A stretch of DNA of 64,000 bases from NCBI GenBank assembly GCA_963850205.1, contig CAWKKJ010000014.1:251970-315969 (forward strand), written 5' to 3'. The notes below the pieces were generated by a model. That model did no database searches and was not told where the DNA came from. It was given only the letters and a program-made list of their open reading frames with translations. The position numbers and the translations under genes are program-made. This DNA comes from JACVRW01 sp963850205. GTDB taxonomy: Bacteria; Actinomycetota; Thermoleophilia; Solirubrobacterales; Thermoleophilaceae. Positions 41,397-50,377 of this stretch are shown here, piece after piece. Position 1 is the first letter of the stretch, and each line of letters begins with the position of its first letter.

Positions 41397-42712
41397 GCCG
41401 CCGGCGCGTGGGGGGTAGGACCTGGCGCAACTGGGCGGGCAACGTGCGTTGCACGCCGGCGGCGATCGTGCGTCCCCGCAGCGAAGACGAGGTGGCCGTC
41501 GCGGTGCGGCGGGCGGCGGCCGCCGGGCAGAAGGTCCGCGTCGCCGGGAGCGGTCACTCCTACACCGAGATCGTGAGCACGAACGGGATGCTGCTCTCGC
41601 TCGAGCACATGCGCGGGATCCGGTCGCTGCACGCGGAACGATCGGAGGCGACCGTGTGGGCAGGGACCCGGTTGCGGTCGCTCGGCGACCCGCTCTGGGA
41701 GCGGGGCTTCGCCATGGAGAACCTGGGCGACGCTGACGTCCAGGCGCTGGCCGGGGCCATCAGCACAGCGACCCACGGCAGCGGAATCGCGCTCCGCAGC
41801 CTCTCGTCCCAGGTGGTCGGTCTGACGCTGGTGACCGCGACCGGCGAGGTGGTGGAGTGCTCGGAAGAGCACGAGCCCGAGCTGTTCACCGCCGCTCGGG
41901 TCGGTCTGGGGTGCCTCGGCGTGATCACCCGCGTGCGCCTGCGCCTCCAACCCCGCTACATGCTGGCGATGACGATGCGGCGCGAGCGGCTCGACACGGT
42001 GCTGGACGACATGGCGGAGCGGCTTGGCAGCCGCCACTTCGAGTTCTGGTACTGGCCGGACACCGGCATCGCCTCGACCCGGACGACGGAGCTGACCGAC
42101 GCACCGGCCGGCGAGAGCTCCGTGGGGCGATTCCTCGAGGGGATGGTGGTGGAGAACGCGGGGCTGTGGATCGTCAACTCGATTGCCAGGGCGCTGCCGG
42201 GCTCCGCAGACGCGATCAGCAGGCTCCAGGCCGCGCTCACGCCCGTCGGCACCAGGGTCGACCGGCCCTACCGCCTGCTCGCCACCCCCCGGCTGGTGAA
42301 GCTGATGGAGTGCGAGTACTCCGTTCCCGCGGAGGCCGGCCCCGACTGCCTGCGCGAGATCAAGGCCTGGATCGACAAGAGCCACGTGCCGATCAGCTTC
42401 CCGATCGAGTACCGCTACGTGGCGGCCGAGGACTCCTTCCTGAGCCCTTACTACGACCGCACCAGCGCGATGATCGACCTACAGCAGTTCACCGGAATGC
42501 CCTACCACGAGTACTTCCTGGCGGGCGAGCAGATCTTCAAGAGCTATGACGGCCGGCCACACTGGGGCAAGCTCCACAGCCGCACCGCGGACCAGCTGCG
42601 ACCCCTGTATCCCGAGTGGGATCGCTTCCAGGAGGTGCGCCGCCGGTGGGACCCGGACGGCCTCTTCATGAACGACTACCTTCGCCGCGTGCTCGAGCCC
42701 TCGGACCGCTGA
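41393..42712 (+). CDS. FAD-linked sugar-lactone oxidase/dehydrogenase (D-arabinono-1,4-lactone oxidase family)
   Basis: About 439 residues. An N-terminal FAD-binding PCMH domain (IVRPRSEDEVAVAVRRAAAA, VRVAGSGHSYTEI, GISTATHGSG-type AISTATHGSG) is followed by an ALO C-terminal domain with the terminal HWGKLHSR and WDPDGLFMNDYLRR motifs. It oxidises an aldonolactone such as gulono- or arabinonolactone. GTG 41393 overlaps the dipeptidase stop. Confidence 0.94.
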   Translation: MSRRRVGGRTWRNWAGNVRCTPAAIVRPRSEDEVAVAVRRAAAAGQKVRVAGSGHSYTEIVSTNGMLLSLEHMRGIRSLHAERSEATVWAGTRLRSLGDPLWERGFAMENLGDADVQALAGAISTATHGSGIALRSLSSQVVGLTLVTATGEVVECSEEHEPELFTAARVGLGCLGVITRVRLRLQPRYMLAMTMRRERLDTVLDDMAERLGSRHFEFWYWPDTGIASTRTTELTDAPAGESSVGRFLEGMVVENAGLWIVNSIARALPGSADAISRLQAALTPVGTRVDRPYRLLATPRLVKLMECEYSVPAEAGPDCLREIKAWIDKSHVPISFPIEYRYVAAEDSFLSPYYDRTSAMIDLQQFTGMPYHEYFLAGEQIFKSYDGRPHWGKLHSRTADQLRPLYPEWDRFQEVRRRWDPDGLFMNDYLRRVLEPSDR

Positions 42713-42793
42713 GCCCGTCAAGGGCGTGGCAGAGTTCGCCGCCATCGCCCGTACCGTCCCCGCAGATCCCGTCCACGCACCGGAGGAGAGGGC

Positions 42794-43336
42794 ATGCCAG
42801 ATGTTCTGTTCGATCCCGGACTCGGAAGGCCGCACCACTCCGGGTATGTCGTCGAGAGCATCGAGGCCACGGTGCAACGGTTGGTCGACCAGTTCGGCGC
42901 GGGGCCGTTCATCCTCATCGAGAACGTGCCGCTTGAGGACGTGACCTCGCGTGGGGAGCCGGCGCAGTTCGAGCACAACTCCGCCTTCGGCTCATGCGGC
43001 GGATATCCGATCGAACTTCTGGAAGTGGCGCGCGCCGCACCGGAGCGCGTGAAGGCGAGGATGTCAGGCCCGCTGCCTCGAATCCACCACGTCGGCTACG
43101 CCCTGCCGCAGACCGCGGCCGACGAGGTCCGTGTCGCATTCGAAGAACGCGGCCTCGACGGCTATCTCAGCTCTCGGCTCAACGGCGAGTACACCACCGT
43201 GCACGACGCTTCCGCCGCGCTCGGCCACGACATCGAGATCCTCGTCGATGCTGAAGCGTTCCGGGGGTTCTTCAAGATGGTGCTCGACATCGCCAGAGGA
43301 TGGGACGGTTCCGACCCGCTGCGCCCGCCGGGTTGA
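42794..43336 (+). CDS. VOC-family (glyoxalase/epimerase-like) protein
   Basis: About 180 residues with two beta-alpha-beta-beta-beta modules: HHSGYVVESIEATVQRLVDQ at the start and IHHVGYALPQTAADEVRVAF in the second half. Metal-ligand positions (His in HHSG, Glu in IELLEV, His in IHHVGY, Glu in IEIL) are conserved. Activity could be lactoylglutathione lyase, epimerase or dioxygenase; not assignable. Confidence 0.88.
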   Translation: MPDVLFDPGLGRPHHSGYVVESIEATVQRLVDQFGAGPFILIENVPLEDVTSRGEPAQFEHNSAFGSCGGYPIELLEVARAAPERVKARMSGPLPRIHHVGYALPQTAADEVRVAFEERGLDGYLSSRLNGEYTTVHDASAALGHDIEILVDAEAFRGFFKMVLDIARGWDGSDPLRPPG

Positions 43337-43402
43337 GCAAGGCGTTGCGAAGACGCTGGTCTGTAGTCATCGAGCCAACCCCCGGCTACGTCCCGTGACA
43401 GG

Positions 43403-43897
43403 ATGGCTCACATGACGGCCGCGGAGTGGACACTCGCAGCCACTGTTTTTCTGTCGGGGCTCGCATCTGGTCTCTTGGGGATGTTGAGCACGATCATGCG
43501 TCCGATGCTCGCCGCGATGGACGGCCGGGACTTCCGAAACTTCATGGGAGCGTTCCTTCGGTTCGCGGGGAGGTCCTGGGGCCGGCTATACAACTATGCC
43601 TGGTCGCTCGGGATGACCATCGGGCCTGTCGTCGCGCTTGTGCTCCTCTCGGACGATGCCGGCTCCACCTCGTTCGTGCTCACCGCGATTGGCTTAATCA
43701 TCGTGATAGGCGGCGTGCTGATCGTCTCCAACGCGTGGAAGACCCCGACCTACAACCTGATCTTGGCCTGGGATCCCGAGGCCCTACCCGCAGACTGGGA
43801 GTCAGGACGGCAGCGCTATTTCACGATCAACTGGATCCAACTGGCGGTGACCTGGGCGGCGTTTGCACTGTTCCTGTCGGCTCTGATCTCCGTCTAA
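43403..43897 (+). CDS. DUF1772-like four-helix membrane protein
   Basis: About 164 residues with four hydrophobic segments (TLAATVFLSGLASGLLGML, SLGMTIGPVVALVLL, FVLTAIGLIIVIGGVLIV, LAVTWAAFALFLSALISV) and a conserved-looking W-x-x-x-N/R pattern before the last helix. It resembles the DUF1772/anthrone oxygenase-like group. ATG 43412 is an alternative start with a better AGGA spacing. Confidence 0.8.
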   Translation: MAHMTAAEWTLAATVFLSGLASGLLGMLSTIMRPMLAAMDGRDFRNFMGAFLRFAGRSWGRLYNYAWSLGMTIGPVVALVLLSDDAGSTSFVLTAIGLIIVIGGVLIVSNAWKTPTYNLILAWDPEALPADWESGRQRYFTINWIQLAVTWAAFALFLSALISV

Positions 43898-43937
43898 CGC
43901 CTCTGCGACACAGGCCCAACCCTCACCGTCTCGGGGC

Positions 43938-46358
43938 TTATCGCCGGCCTGAGCTCCGCTCCTGGAATCGGCCTAGCGTCGCCCGTGCCGGACGGCTCGG
44001 GCGCAGCCGTTCGTCGCGGGAGATCACCGTCACGCGCACGCGCGTCCGACGGTGGTGGCCGTGGATGGCGCGGAGGACCACGCGGTTCCGTGCTCCCCGG
44101 TGGATGTGCAAGGCCGCATGGCCGGACCCCAGCACGGCGCGCACGTCGTCATGGCGGTGCCCGGCGGGGCTGCGCCACTTGACGATCACCTTGTTGCCGC
44201 GACGCCGAAGACGAAGATCGCGCGGCCGCCGCGGGCGGGGATCGCCCGCCGTCCGGTACGTCGTGACGGGGCGGTCCCTATGCGCGATCCCCTTGTTGGT
44301 CGTGACCGCGTAGATCCTGCGCGTCCCGGCGTGGCCCGGGCCGGGGGTGAAGCGGAGGCGACCGCACAGCGGCCGATCGCGGTCCCCGGGGCCGTCCTGC
44401 ACTCCGCGGCAGGGCCTGCCCTTCGCCCGCCCGAGCACCTTGACCTCACTGCGGTCGGCGCTGCGCTCGACGAAGGTGATCCCGTGACCCTCGGCGTGGT
44501 ACGCGTAGGCGAGGACGCGCTGGCGGCCGCGGCCGCCGACGGCGGCGTGCACTGTGGGAGGCTCGTCGGTCTCGGCCAGCCCCACATCGGCGATCGCGGA
44601 CGAGCCGCGCTGCGTCTCGAGTGTCCACCTGCCGCCCCGCGGGCGAGCGATGGCCACGTGGGTCACCCGCTCCGCCGGCTCCTCGGCGATCACGTAGCGG
44701 CCTTTCTCGATCCGGCCGTCCTCCGACGGCGAGACGATGCGCCGGCCGCCCGGTCCCCTGATCACGAGCTTGGGCGGAGCCGTCCTGCCCTCGACCCGGA
44801 GGACGACCATCTTCTCGTCGTCGGGCAGCGTGATACGGCTGCGCCCCTGCTGCGCGGCGACGGCTGCGGAGCGCACGGCGCGGTAGGGGCCGACGTCGCA
44901 CGAGTCGCCCATCACGTCGACGCTGCCGCCCCAGCGGTAGCCCAAGCCGGCCCTGATCCTCCAGTGCCGCGACTCCCAGTGCACACGCCAAAACGCCCAG
45001 TCCGACCAGTCGGGGTCCTTAACCAGTTCCCAGACATCGCCTTCCAAAAGCGTGAGGCAGCCCGCTATCCCGACCGTCGACACGGTGATCTCCCCACTGA
45101 TGCACGCCACGCTCGCCACGCAGACGCTTCCGTAGCCGTCGACGTTGAAGCGCACGGGCTCCTGGGTCTCGAGCCAGCCGTCGACGCCCGCGTTGACGCT
45201 GGCGATGCCGAAGTCGAACCCGGCGTGGAACCCGAAGTCGATCGAGCCGGAGGACTTGTAGGTGAAGTAGCCGTCGGCCACCTGGTAGCCGAACACCGAC
45301 ACGCCACCCTTCGCCGAGATAACCCACGGGCGGCTGTCGACGTACTCCACCTGACCGTCGAGCAGCAGGGCCTTCTGGCCCCCGAAGTCGGGCCCGAAGC
45401 GGATCGCCGCGGCGCCCGTGAACTTCATCGGCGGAGGCTGGATGCAGATCGCCAGGCCGACCCGGTCGAGGTACACGCCCGTGGCCAGCGGCACAGCCTC
45501 GCCGAGGTTGGTCACCTGCGCCCCGGCGTAGCTGAACTGGTCGCCGCTCACGCCGGCGAACACCCCGACCTCGGTAGAGGACTCGGTGGGTAGCGTGATC
45601 ACCGCCGCGCCATCCCAGCGCGAGACGTCCGTCCCGGCTTCGCAGCTAATCAGCGGCTGGGCGCCGAAGGCCGGCGGCGAGCACGGGTCCGTCGTGGTGC
45701 TGCCGGCGGCCGTGTACGACAGGCACAGGTCCTTGATCGCGATCTGGCCGATGTAGGCGTTCCGAACTTCCGCCTTCACGGCGTCGGCGCGGACGCCGCG
45801 GTCGTCGACGCGCACGCCGACCGTGGCGGTCAGCCCGCCCGCGTCCTGCCCCGGCCCGTTTCGGAACAGGTCGGGCAGGTCGAGGACGATCCGGAACAGC
45901 GAGTAGTGCTGGCCGTCGGCGCCGTAGCCGAGGCGCAGCGCCGCCGAGCCGCCGACGCTCAGCCCGAACAGCTGCTGGTCCTGCGCCGGCCGGAACGACT
46001 CGGCATCGGCCTCGTCGCCCTGCCCGCCCTGCGGCAGCTCGAACTCGAGCTTGCCCTGGTGGACGGTGATGCCTTCCAGCGTGATCTCCGTCTCCACCGA
46101 CAGGCGGCCTCCGGGCGCGTCGTCGCTCGGGCCCGAGAGCACGAGCCGCGTCCCGGCCGCGACCGGCAGCGCCAGGCCGTTGACCGTCACCGTGTCGGTC
46201 GACTCCCACCGGCCCGGCTGCGACTGCGTGAGGCAGCCGGCGGTCGTGGCCTCCACGAGCCCGAAGGCGACCCGCTTCTCGCAGGTGCCCTGGGCGCTCG
46301 CCGGGGCGGCGCTCACGCCGACCAGGAGGATGGCTAGGCAGACGGCACGGCGCAGCAT
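43938..46358 (-). CDS. Large secreted protein of unknown function
   Basis: About 806 residues. The N-terminal signal peptide LRRAVCLAILLVGVSAAPAS ends at a typical A-x-A site (ASA-QG). Most of the protein is beta-rich and Gly/Asp-rich, with cysteines spaced as in extracytoplasmic proteins. A C-terminal region (about residues 640-780) is strongly Arg/His-basic with fibronectin-like strands (RGNKVIVKWRSPAG). ATG 46358 is backed by GAGGAGAG. No catalytic motif is recognised; it may be a cell-surface or matrix protein. Confidence 0.85.
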   Translation of the reverse strand: MLRRAVCLAILLVGVSAAPASAQGTCEKRVAFGLVEATTAGCLTQSQPGRWESTDTVTVNGLALPVAAGTRLVLSGPSDDAPGGRLSVETEITLEGITVHQGKLEFELPQGGQGDEADAESFRPAQDQQLFGLSVGGSAALRLGYGADGQHYSLFRIVLDLPDLFRNGPGQDAGGLTATVGVRVDDRGVRADAVKAEVRNAYIGQIAIKDLCLSYTAAGSTTTDPCSPPAFGAQPLISCEAGTDVSRWDGAAVITLPTESSTEVGVFAGVSGDQFSYAGAQVTNLGEAVPLATGVYLDRVGLAICIQPPPMKFTGAAAIRFGPDFGGQKALLLDGQVEYVDSRPWVISAKGGVSVFGYQVADGYFTYKSSGSIDFGFHAGFDFGIASVNAGVDGWLETQEPVRFNVDGYGSVCVASVACISGEITVSTVGIAGCLTLLEGDVWELVKDPDWSDWAFWRVHWESRHWRIRAGLGYRWGGSVDVMGDSCDVGPYRAVRSAAVAAQQGRSRITLPDDEKMVVLRVEGRTAPPKLVIRGPGGRRIVSPSEDGRIEKGRYVIAEEPAERVTHVAIARPRGGRWTLETQRGSSAIADVGLAETDEPPTVHAAVGGRGRQRVLAYAYHAEGHGITFVERSADRSEVKVLGRAKGRPCRGVQDGPGDRDRPLCGRLRFTPGPGHAGTRRIYAVTTNKGIAHRDRPVTTYRTAGDPRPRRPRDLRLRRRGNKVIVKWRSPAGHRHDDVRAVLGSGHAALHIHRGARNRVVLRAIHGHHRRTRVRVTVISRDERLRPSRPARATLGRFQERSSGRR

Positions 46359-46377
46359 GGCTCTCTCCTCGCTTCGG

Positions 46378-46758
46378 TCATCCGGCGTCACCGGAAAGGC
46401 GGTTGTGCATGGTGGCCCGCACCCGGCGGCCGGACGGCGACGCCGAGCTCGTCCAGGAGCAACTCGAGCGCCCGGTAACCGAGCCGGCGGGGTCGGCCGG
46501 CGTGCACGCGTCGACCGCGCCGAAGGACACCCGGAGGGGCAAATCTCGCTCCGGCTCGGATGCCGACTCGTAGAGCACGGGCACCCCACGGGCGTCGGCG
46601 CGAGCGGCAAGCTCACAGCGCAGACGGGTCTTGCCGATCCCGGGCTCACCCACTAGCGCGAGCGCAGCCGAGCGTCCAGTGTCGAGCTCGGAGAGCGCGT
46701 CAGCGAACGCGCCGTGACTTTCCGCGTGCCCAACGAGATGCAGGCCTCTCGAGACCAC
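46378..46758 (-). pseudogene. Truncated N-terminus of a LuxR-family ATP-binding regulator
   Basis: From GTG 46758 the frame reads RGLHLVGHAESHGAFADALS then a Walker A (ALVGEPGIGKTRL) and PVLYESASEPERDL, like the AAA domain at the start of LAL regulators. After about 90 residues the frame becomes unrelated low-complexity sequence and stops at 46378. The ATPase core, TPR region and HTH are missing, so this is a remnant. Confidence 0.6.
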
Positions 46759-47037
46759 CTCCGCTCGCCGCGAGCATACACCTGTGACACCCGCGTGTGA
46801 ATGGGGGTGTTCCCGGCACGACCCGATGTGGCGGCAGTGGACACCGCGACGCGGCCCCGCACCCGGGCGAGCCTTATGCTGGCGGCGCATAGTCGCGCCA
46901 CCACCCACTGACGCTCCGCCGACGTCTCGCGCCACGCACCCGCGGGCGGGCGGCAGCGAGATGTCAGCGGATGTCAGCGGGCCTTGCTGTTCTTCAGCAC
47001 GCCAGTTCAAATTGCGAACGGCTAAGGAGACCGAGCT

Positions 47038-48627
47038 GTGATCTTCGCCGACACCGAAAATGGTCCCGGGAGCTTCGAGGAGACCCCCCGACGGCTGGGG
47101 GTGGCCGGGCTCGCGACCTGTCTGTGTCTTACCGCGCTCCTGCTGTGGGCGCCGGCGGCGCCGGCGGCGACCAACAACATCTTCACCGTGGCGGGCGTCG
47201 GCACGTCTGGGTTCCTTGGCGACGACGGGCCCGCAATCGCCGCCCACTTGTTCGCTCCGGCCGGGGTGGCGGCGACCGCCGACGGCGGCTTCCTGATCGC
47301 CGACACTTTCAACAGCCGGGTGCGGCGGGTGTCGCCTTCGGGCACGATCACCACCGTCGCCGGCAACGGCACCGTGGGATTCGCGGGCGACGGCGGGCCG
47401 GCGGCCGGCGCTGAGCTGGCGCGGCCGTTCGGGGTGGCGGCGACCACGGACGGTGGCGTCCTGATCGCCGACACCTTCAACAGCCGGGTGCGGCGGGTGT
47501 CGCCTGCGGGCACGATCACCACCGTCGCCGGTGGCGGCACCGCGGGACTGGGCGACGGTGGGCCCGCCACCGACGCCGAGCTCTTCAATCCCATCGCGGT
47601 GGCTGTGACCGCCGACGGCGGCTTCCTGATCGCCGACTCGGACAACAATCTGGTGCGGCGGGTGTCGCCGGCGGGCACGATCACCACCGTCGCAGGGGCC
47701 AGCCCCGGCGGGTTCTCGGGCGACGGCGGGCCGGCTACCGCCGCCCAGCTGAATCTGCCGCAATCGGTGGCGACGACCGCGGACGGCGGCTTCCTGATCG
47801 CCGACAGCAACAACAATCGCGTGCGGCGGGTATCGCCGGCGGGCACGATCACCACCGTGGCGGGCACCGGCACCGTGGGGTTCTCGGGCGACGGCGGCCC
47901 CGCAATCGCCGCCCAGCTGTTCGCCCCGGGCGGGGTTGTGGCGACCGCCGACGGCGGCTTCCTGATCGCCGACTCTCTAAACAATCGGGTGCGGCGTGTG
48001 TCGGTGGCGGGCACGATCACGACTGTGGCGGGCGACGGCACGGAGGGGTTCTCGGGCGACAGCGGGCTGGCCACCGCCGCGCAATTGCAGGAGCCGCAGG
48101 GGGTGGCGCCGACCGCGGACGGCGGCTTCCTGATCGCCGACTTGCGCAACAACCGGGTGCGTTTCGTCGACGCCGACCTTGGGATCCCGCAGGGGCCTCG
48201 GCCGCCGTCGGACGCCACCTGTCTTGGCCGGCCGGTGACGATCGTCGCCGCGGCGGGCGCCGGGCTGACGCGCGGCACGCCGGGCAACGACGTGATCGTC
48301 GGCTCGAGAAAGGGAGCGGACCGGATCTCCTCCGGCGGCGGCCGCGACCTCGTTTGCGCCCGCGGGGGCGACGACGTTGTGAAGACAGGCGCGGGCGCGG
48401 ACCGGGTCGCGGCGGGCTCCGGTGCTGACCGGGTCAGCACGGGCGCCGGGGCGGACACCGTCAATCCGGGCAGCGGCCGCGACCGGGTCAGCACTGGCCC
48501 GGGCAACGACCGGCTCCGTCTGGCCGGCGGGACGCGCGATCGCGCCGACTGCGGCCCGGGCCGCGACCGCGTCCGACGCGACGGGGCAGACCGGCTGCGA
48601 CGCTGCGAGAGGGTCCGCCGCAGCTAG
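47038..48627 (+). CDS. Secreted NHL-repeat protein with RTX-like Gly/Asp repeats
   Basis: About 529 residues, GTG 47038 after AAGGAGACC. A signal peptide or signal anchor (GLATCLCLTALLLWAPAAPA) is followed by six NHL repeats of about 56 residues, each ending GGFLIADSxNNRVRRVSPAG then TITTVAG. These form a beta-propeller-like sheet. Residues 420-520 carry GNDVIVGS, GGGRDLVCARGGDDVV and further GADRV/GSGADRV repeats resembling calcium-binding RTX nonapeptides. It is probably an extracellular binding or structural protein. Confidence 0.9.
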   Translation: MIFADTENGPGSFEETPRRLGVAGLATCLCLTALLLWAPAAPAATNNIFTVAGVGTSGFLGDDGPAIAAHLFAPAGVAATADGGFLIADTFNSRVRRVSPSGTITTVAGNGTVGFAGDGGPAAGAELARPFGVAATTDGGVLIADTFNSRVRRVSPAGTITTVAGGGTAGLGDGGPATDAELFNPIAVAVTADGGFLIADSDNNLVRRVSPAGTITTVAGASPGGFSGDGGPATAAQLNLPQSVATTADGGFLIADSNNNRVRRVSPAGTITTVAGTGTVGFSGDGGPAIAAQLFAPGGVVATADGGFLIADSLNNRVRRVSVAGTITTVAGDGTEGFSGDSGLATAAQLQEPQGVAPTADGGFLIADLRNNRVRFVDADLGIPQGPRPPSDATCLGRPVTIVAAAGAGLTRGTPGNDVIVGSRKGADRISSGGGRDLVCARGGDDVVKTGAGADRVAAGSGADRVSTGAGADTVNPGSGRDRVSTGPGNDRLRLAGGTRDRADCGPGRDRVRRDGADRLRRCERVRRS

Positions 48628-48632
48628 CGGGC

Positions 48633-49059
48633 CGGCCCCCCGATTGCGTCGCGAGCGGCGCTCTCGATGCCGCCCGCGGCCTCCGGCTCCGCAGGCTCCG
48701 GCTCCGCAGGGAGCGGGTCGGCAGGGTCCGGCTTTGCGGGGACCGGCGGGGCCTGCCGGGCCGGTGGGCCGGGCGCCGCTGGCAATCGCCTTCGCCGACG
48801 CCCGCCTCCGTGTGCGGGCGCGGCAGATGGTCACGCTCCGCTATGCCGCGACCGACAGAGCGCGCGCGTGATGGTGCGGATCATGCGCGGCCGGCGCACG
48901 GTCGCCCGGGCCCGTGGACGCGCCCGGGGCGCCGCCAACCGCATCCGGATCCGCGCCCCGCGGCGGGCAGGTCGCTACCGGCTGCGACTCGAGGCCAGCA
49001 CGGCGGACGGCCGCGTCGCCAGCGCCCGCGCGGTGCTTATCGTCCGCCGGCCGCGCTGA
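48633..49059 (+). pseudogene. Frameshifted remnant of a collagen-like/surface protein
   Basis: One frame holds a Gly/Pro/Ala stretch (RGPAGPAGPVGRAPLAIAFA) then ARQMVTLRYAATDRAR before TGA near 48871. A second frame continues the same kind of fold (VMVRIMRGRRTVARARGRAR, GRYRLRLEASTADGRVASAR). The frames meet at the GCGCGCGC run around 48858-48869. No convincing start is visible. It is a broken or miscalled gene. Confidence 0.45.
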
Positions 49060-49176
49060 GGACGAGCCGGCGCCCCGCTCAGCCCACGCGTGTAAGCGGC
49101 GCTCATGTACCTCGGCCGTTGCGCGGCATGGCGGACCGAGCGAGACGCTTGGCTTGAAGGGGTGTCGGAGGGGTAT

Positions 49177-49554
49177 GTGGCGGGGGTGACCGTGAAGCAC
49201 CCAACCGAACGGGGCAGCGAAGGGCGGACGCTGTTCGACCGGGCCGCAGAGGCGGCCTCGAACTTTACGAGCAGCCCGATCTTCTTTACGGTCTGTGGAC
49301 TGTTGGTGGCGGCTTGGGCCGCCTCGTACGTGCTGGCTGCGAGCGACACCGTGCACCACGTGCTAGCCGATGCCATGGCCGCGCTCACGTTGCTGCTCGT
49401 GGCGCTGCTGAAGAACGCGGAGAGGCGAGCGGAGCACGCGATCCAAGGCAAGCTTGACCGGCTGGCCGAGGCCATGCTCGCCGAGCGTCGCGAAGACCCG
49501 GATGACGGCGCAGAGGTGCTCGAGGAGGCCGTGGGCATGCACGACGAGGTTTGA
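49177..49554 (+). CDS. Low-affinity iron permease-family small membrane protein
   Basis: About 125 residues. FDRAAEAASNFTSSPIFFTV, two membrane helices (VCGLLVAAWAASYVLA; ALTLLLVALLKNAERRAE) and HAIQGKLDRLAEAM match the bacterial low-affinity iron permease family, whose role in bacteria is uncertain. The start could be GTG 49177 or 49186; GGAGGGG lies just before. The ATG at 49105 is less likely. Confidence 0.78.
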   Translation: MAGVTVKHPTERGSEGRTLFDRAAEAASNFTSSPIFFTVCGLLVAAWAASYVLAASDTVHHVLADAMAALTLLLVALLKNAERRAEHAIQGKLDRLAEAMLAERREDPDDGAEVLEEAVGMHDEV

Positions 49555-49889
49555 CGCGTCCGCTCGGGGCGAATCAGGGACCGCGGCCAGGACGTGGCAA
49601 ACGATGCGCCAGCCCAAGGCAGAGCATCAAACCGCTGGGAGCGAAGATCGTAGGGCGCGCGCCTACTTGTCGCGCGAACCGCTCACGCGACCGGACGGAA
49701 TCCAGATCGCGGGGGCGGCCATTGCGTACCTTCCTGAGCTTCATCGGTGCCACAAAGGTTTGCTGGGGACACCTTTGGGTATACGAGGTTAAGGCGGAGC
49801 TTTGATGGCAATGCCGCGCTCTGCCTCCTCATCCATGCCGATCCCACGCCGAGTGCGGGGCCCACGGCAAACTACCTAAGGAATCGCTC
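49555..49889. other. 335-bp gap without a convincing gene
   Basis: Only short frames occur, with poor codon pattern and no ribosome-binding sites. The last 30 bases carry the promoter and AAGGAATC site of the next gene. I see no repeat or RNA structure that I can defend. Confidence 0.5.
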
Positions 49890-50204
49890 ATGGCAGCAGC
49901 AGACGTAACCCGCGGCAGTGTCCGCGCGGATGGAAATGGTTCGCCGGTCGGGAGGGCCGCTCGCCGGCTCGCGACCGAGACCAAGCAGGCGTTCAAAACC
50001 AGCGAGTTCTGGGCGATGGTCGGCCTGGTCGTGGCCATCCTGGTCAGCGCCGCGGTTATCAATGGCGGCGACAACGGGACGGACGAGTTCATCGCCCGCC
50101 AGGCATGGTTGTACGTCTCGATTCTCGGCGCGGGCTACTTCATCTCGCGCGGGCTCGCCAAGTCCGGCAGCAGCGAGCCGTACACGGACGACAACGATCG
50201 TTAG
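49890..50204 (+). CDS. Small two-helix membrane protein
   Basis: 104 residues. A polar N-terminus (residues 1-40) precedes SEFWAMVGLVVAILVSAAVI and AWLYVSILGAGYFISRGLAK, two transmembrane helices with a short exposed loop rich in Gly and Asp. It resembles small actinobacterial membrane proteins of unknown function. AAGGAATC sits before ATG 49890. Confidence 0.8.
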   Translation: MAAADVTRGSVRADGNGSPVGRAARRLATETKQAFKTSEFWAMVGLVVAILVSAAVINGGDNGTDEFIARQAWLYVSILGAGYFISRGLAKSGSSEPYTDDNDR

Positions 50205-50377
50205 GCCACACGCTGGCTGCCCGGGCTACCGCCTTCAGGCTTAGCTAGCAGCGCGCGCAAGCGCGCCAGGGCGTTCAACGCTCCGCCTCGACCCCTACCC
50301 GCAGCCCGGGCAGTTTGATGCGTTCGGGCTGGGGTGGGGGAGGGCGGTGCCTCATTTTCAACGGGGAAGGCGACATT

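Noticed and set aside
43985..45593. Forward frames opposite the large secreted protein
   Set aside because: The reverse frame has a signal peptide, ribosome-binding site and consistent codon use; the forward ones do not.
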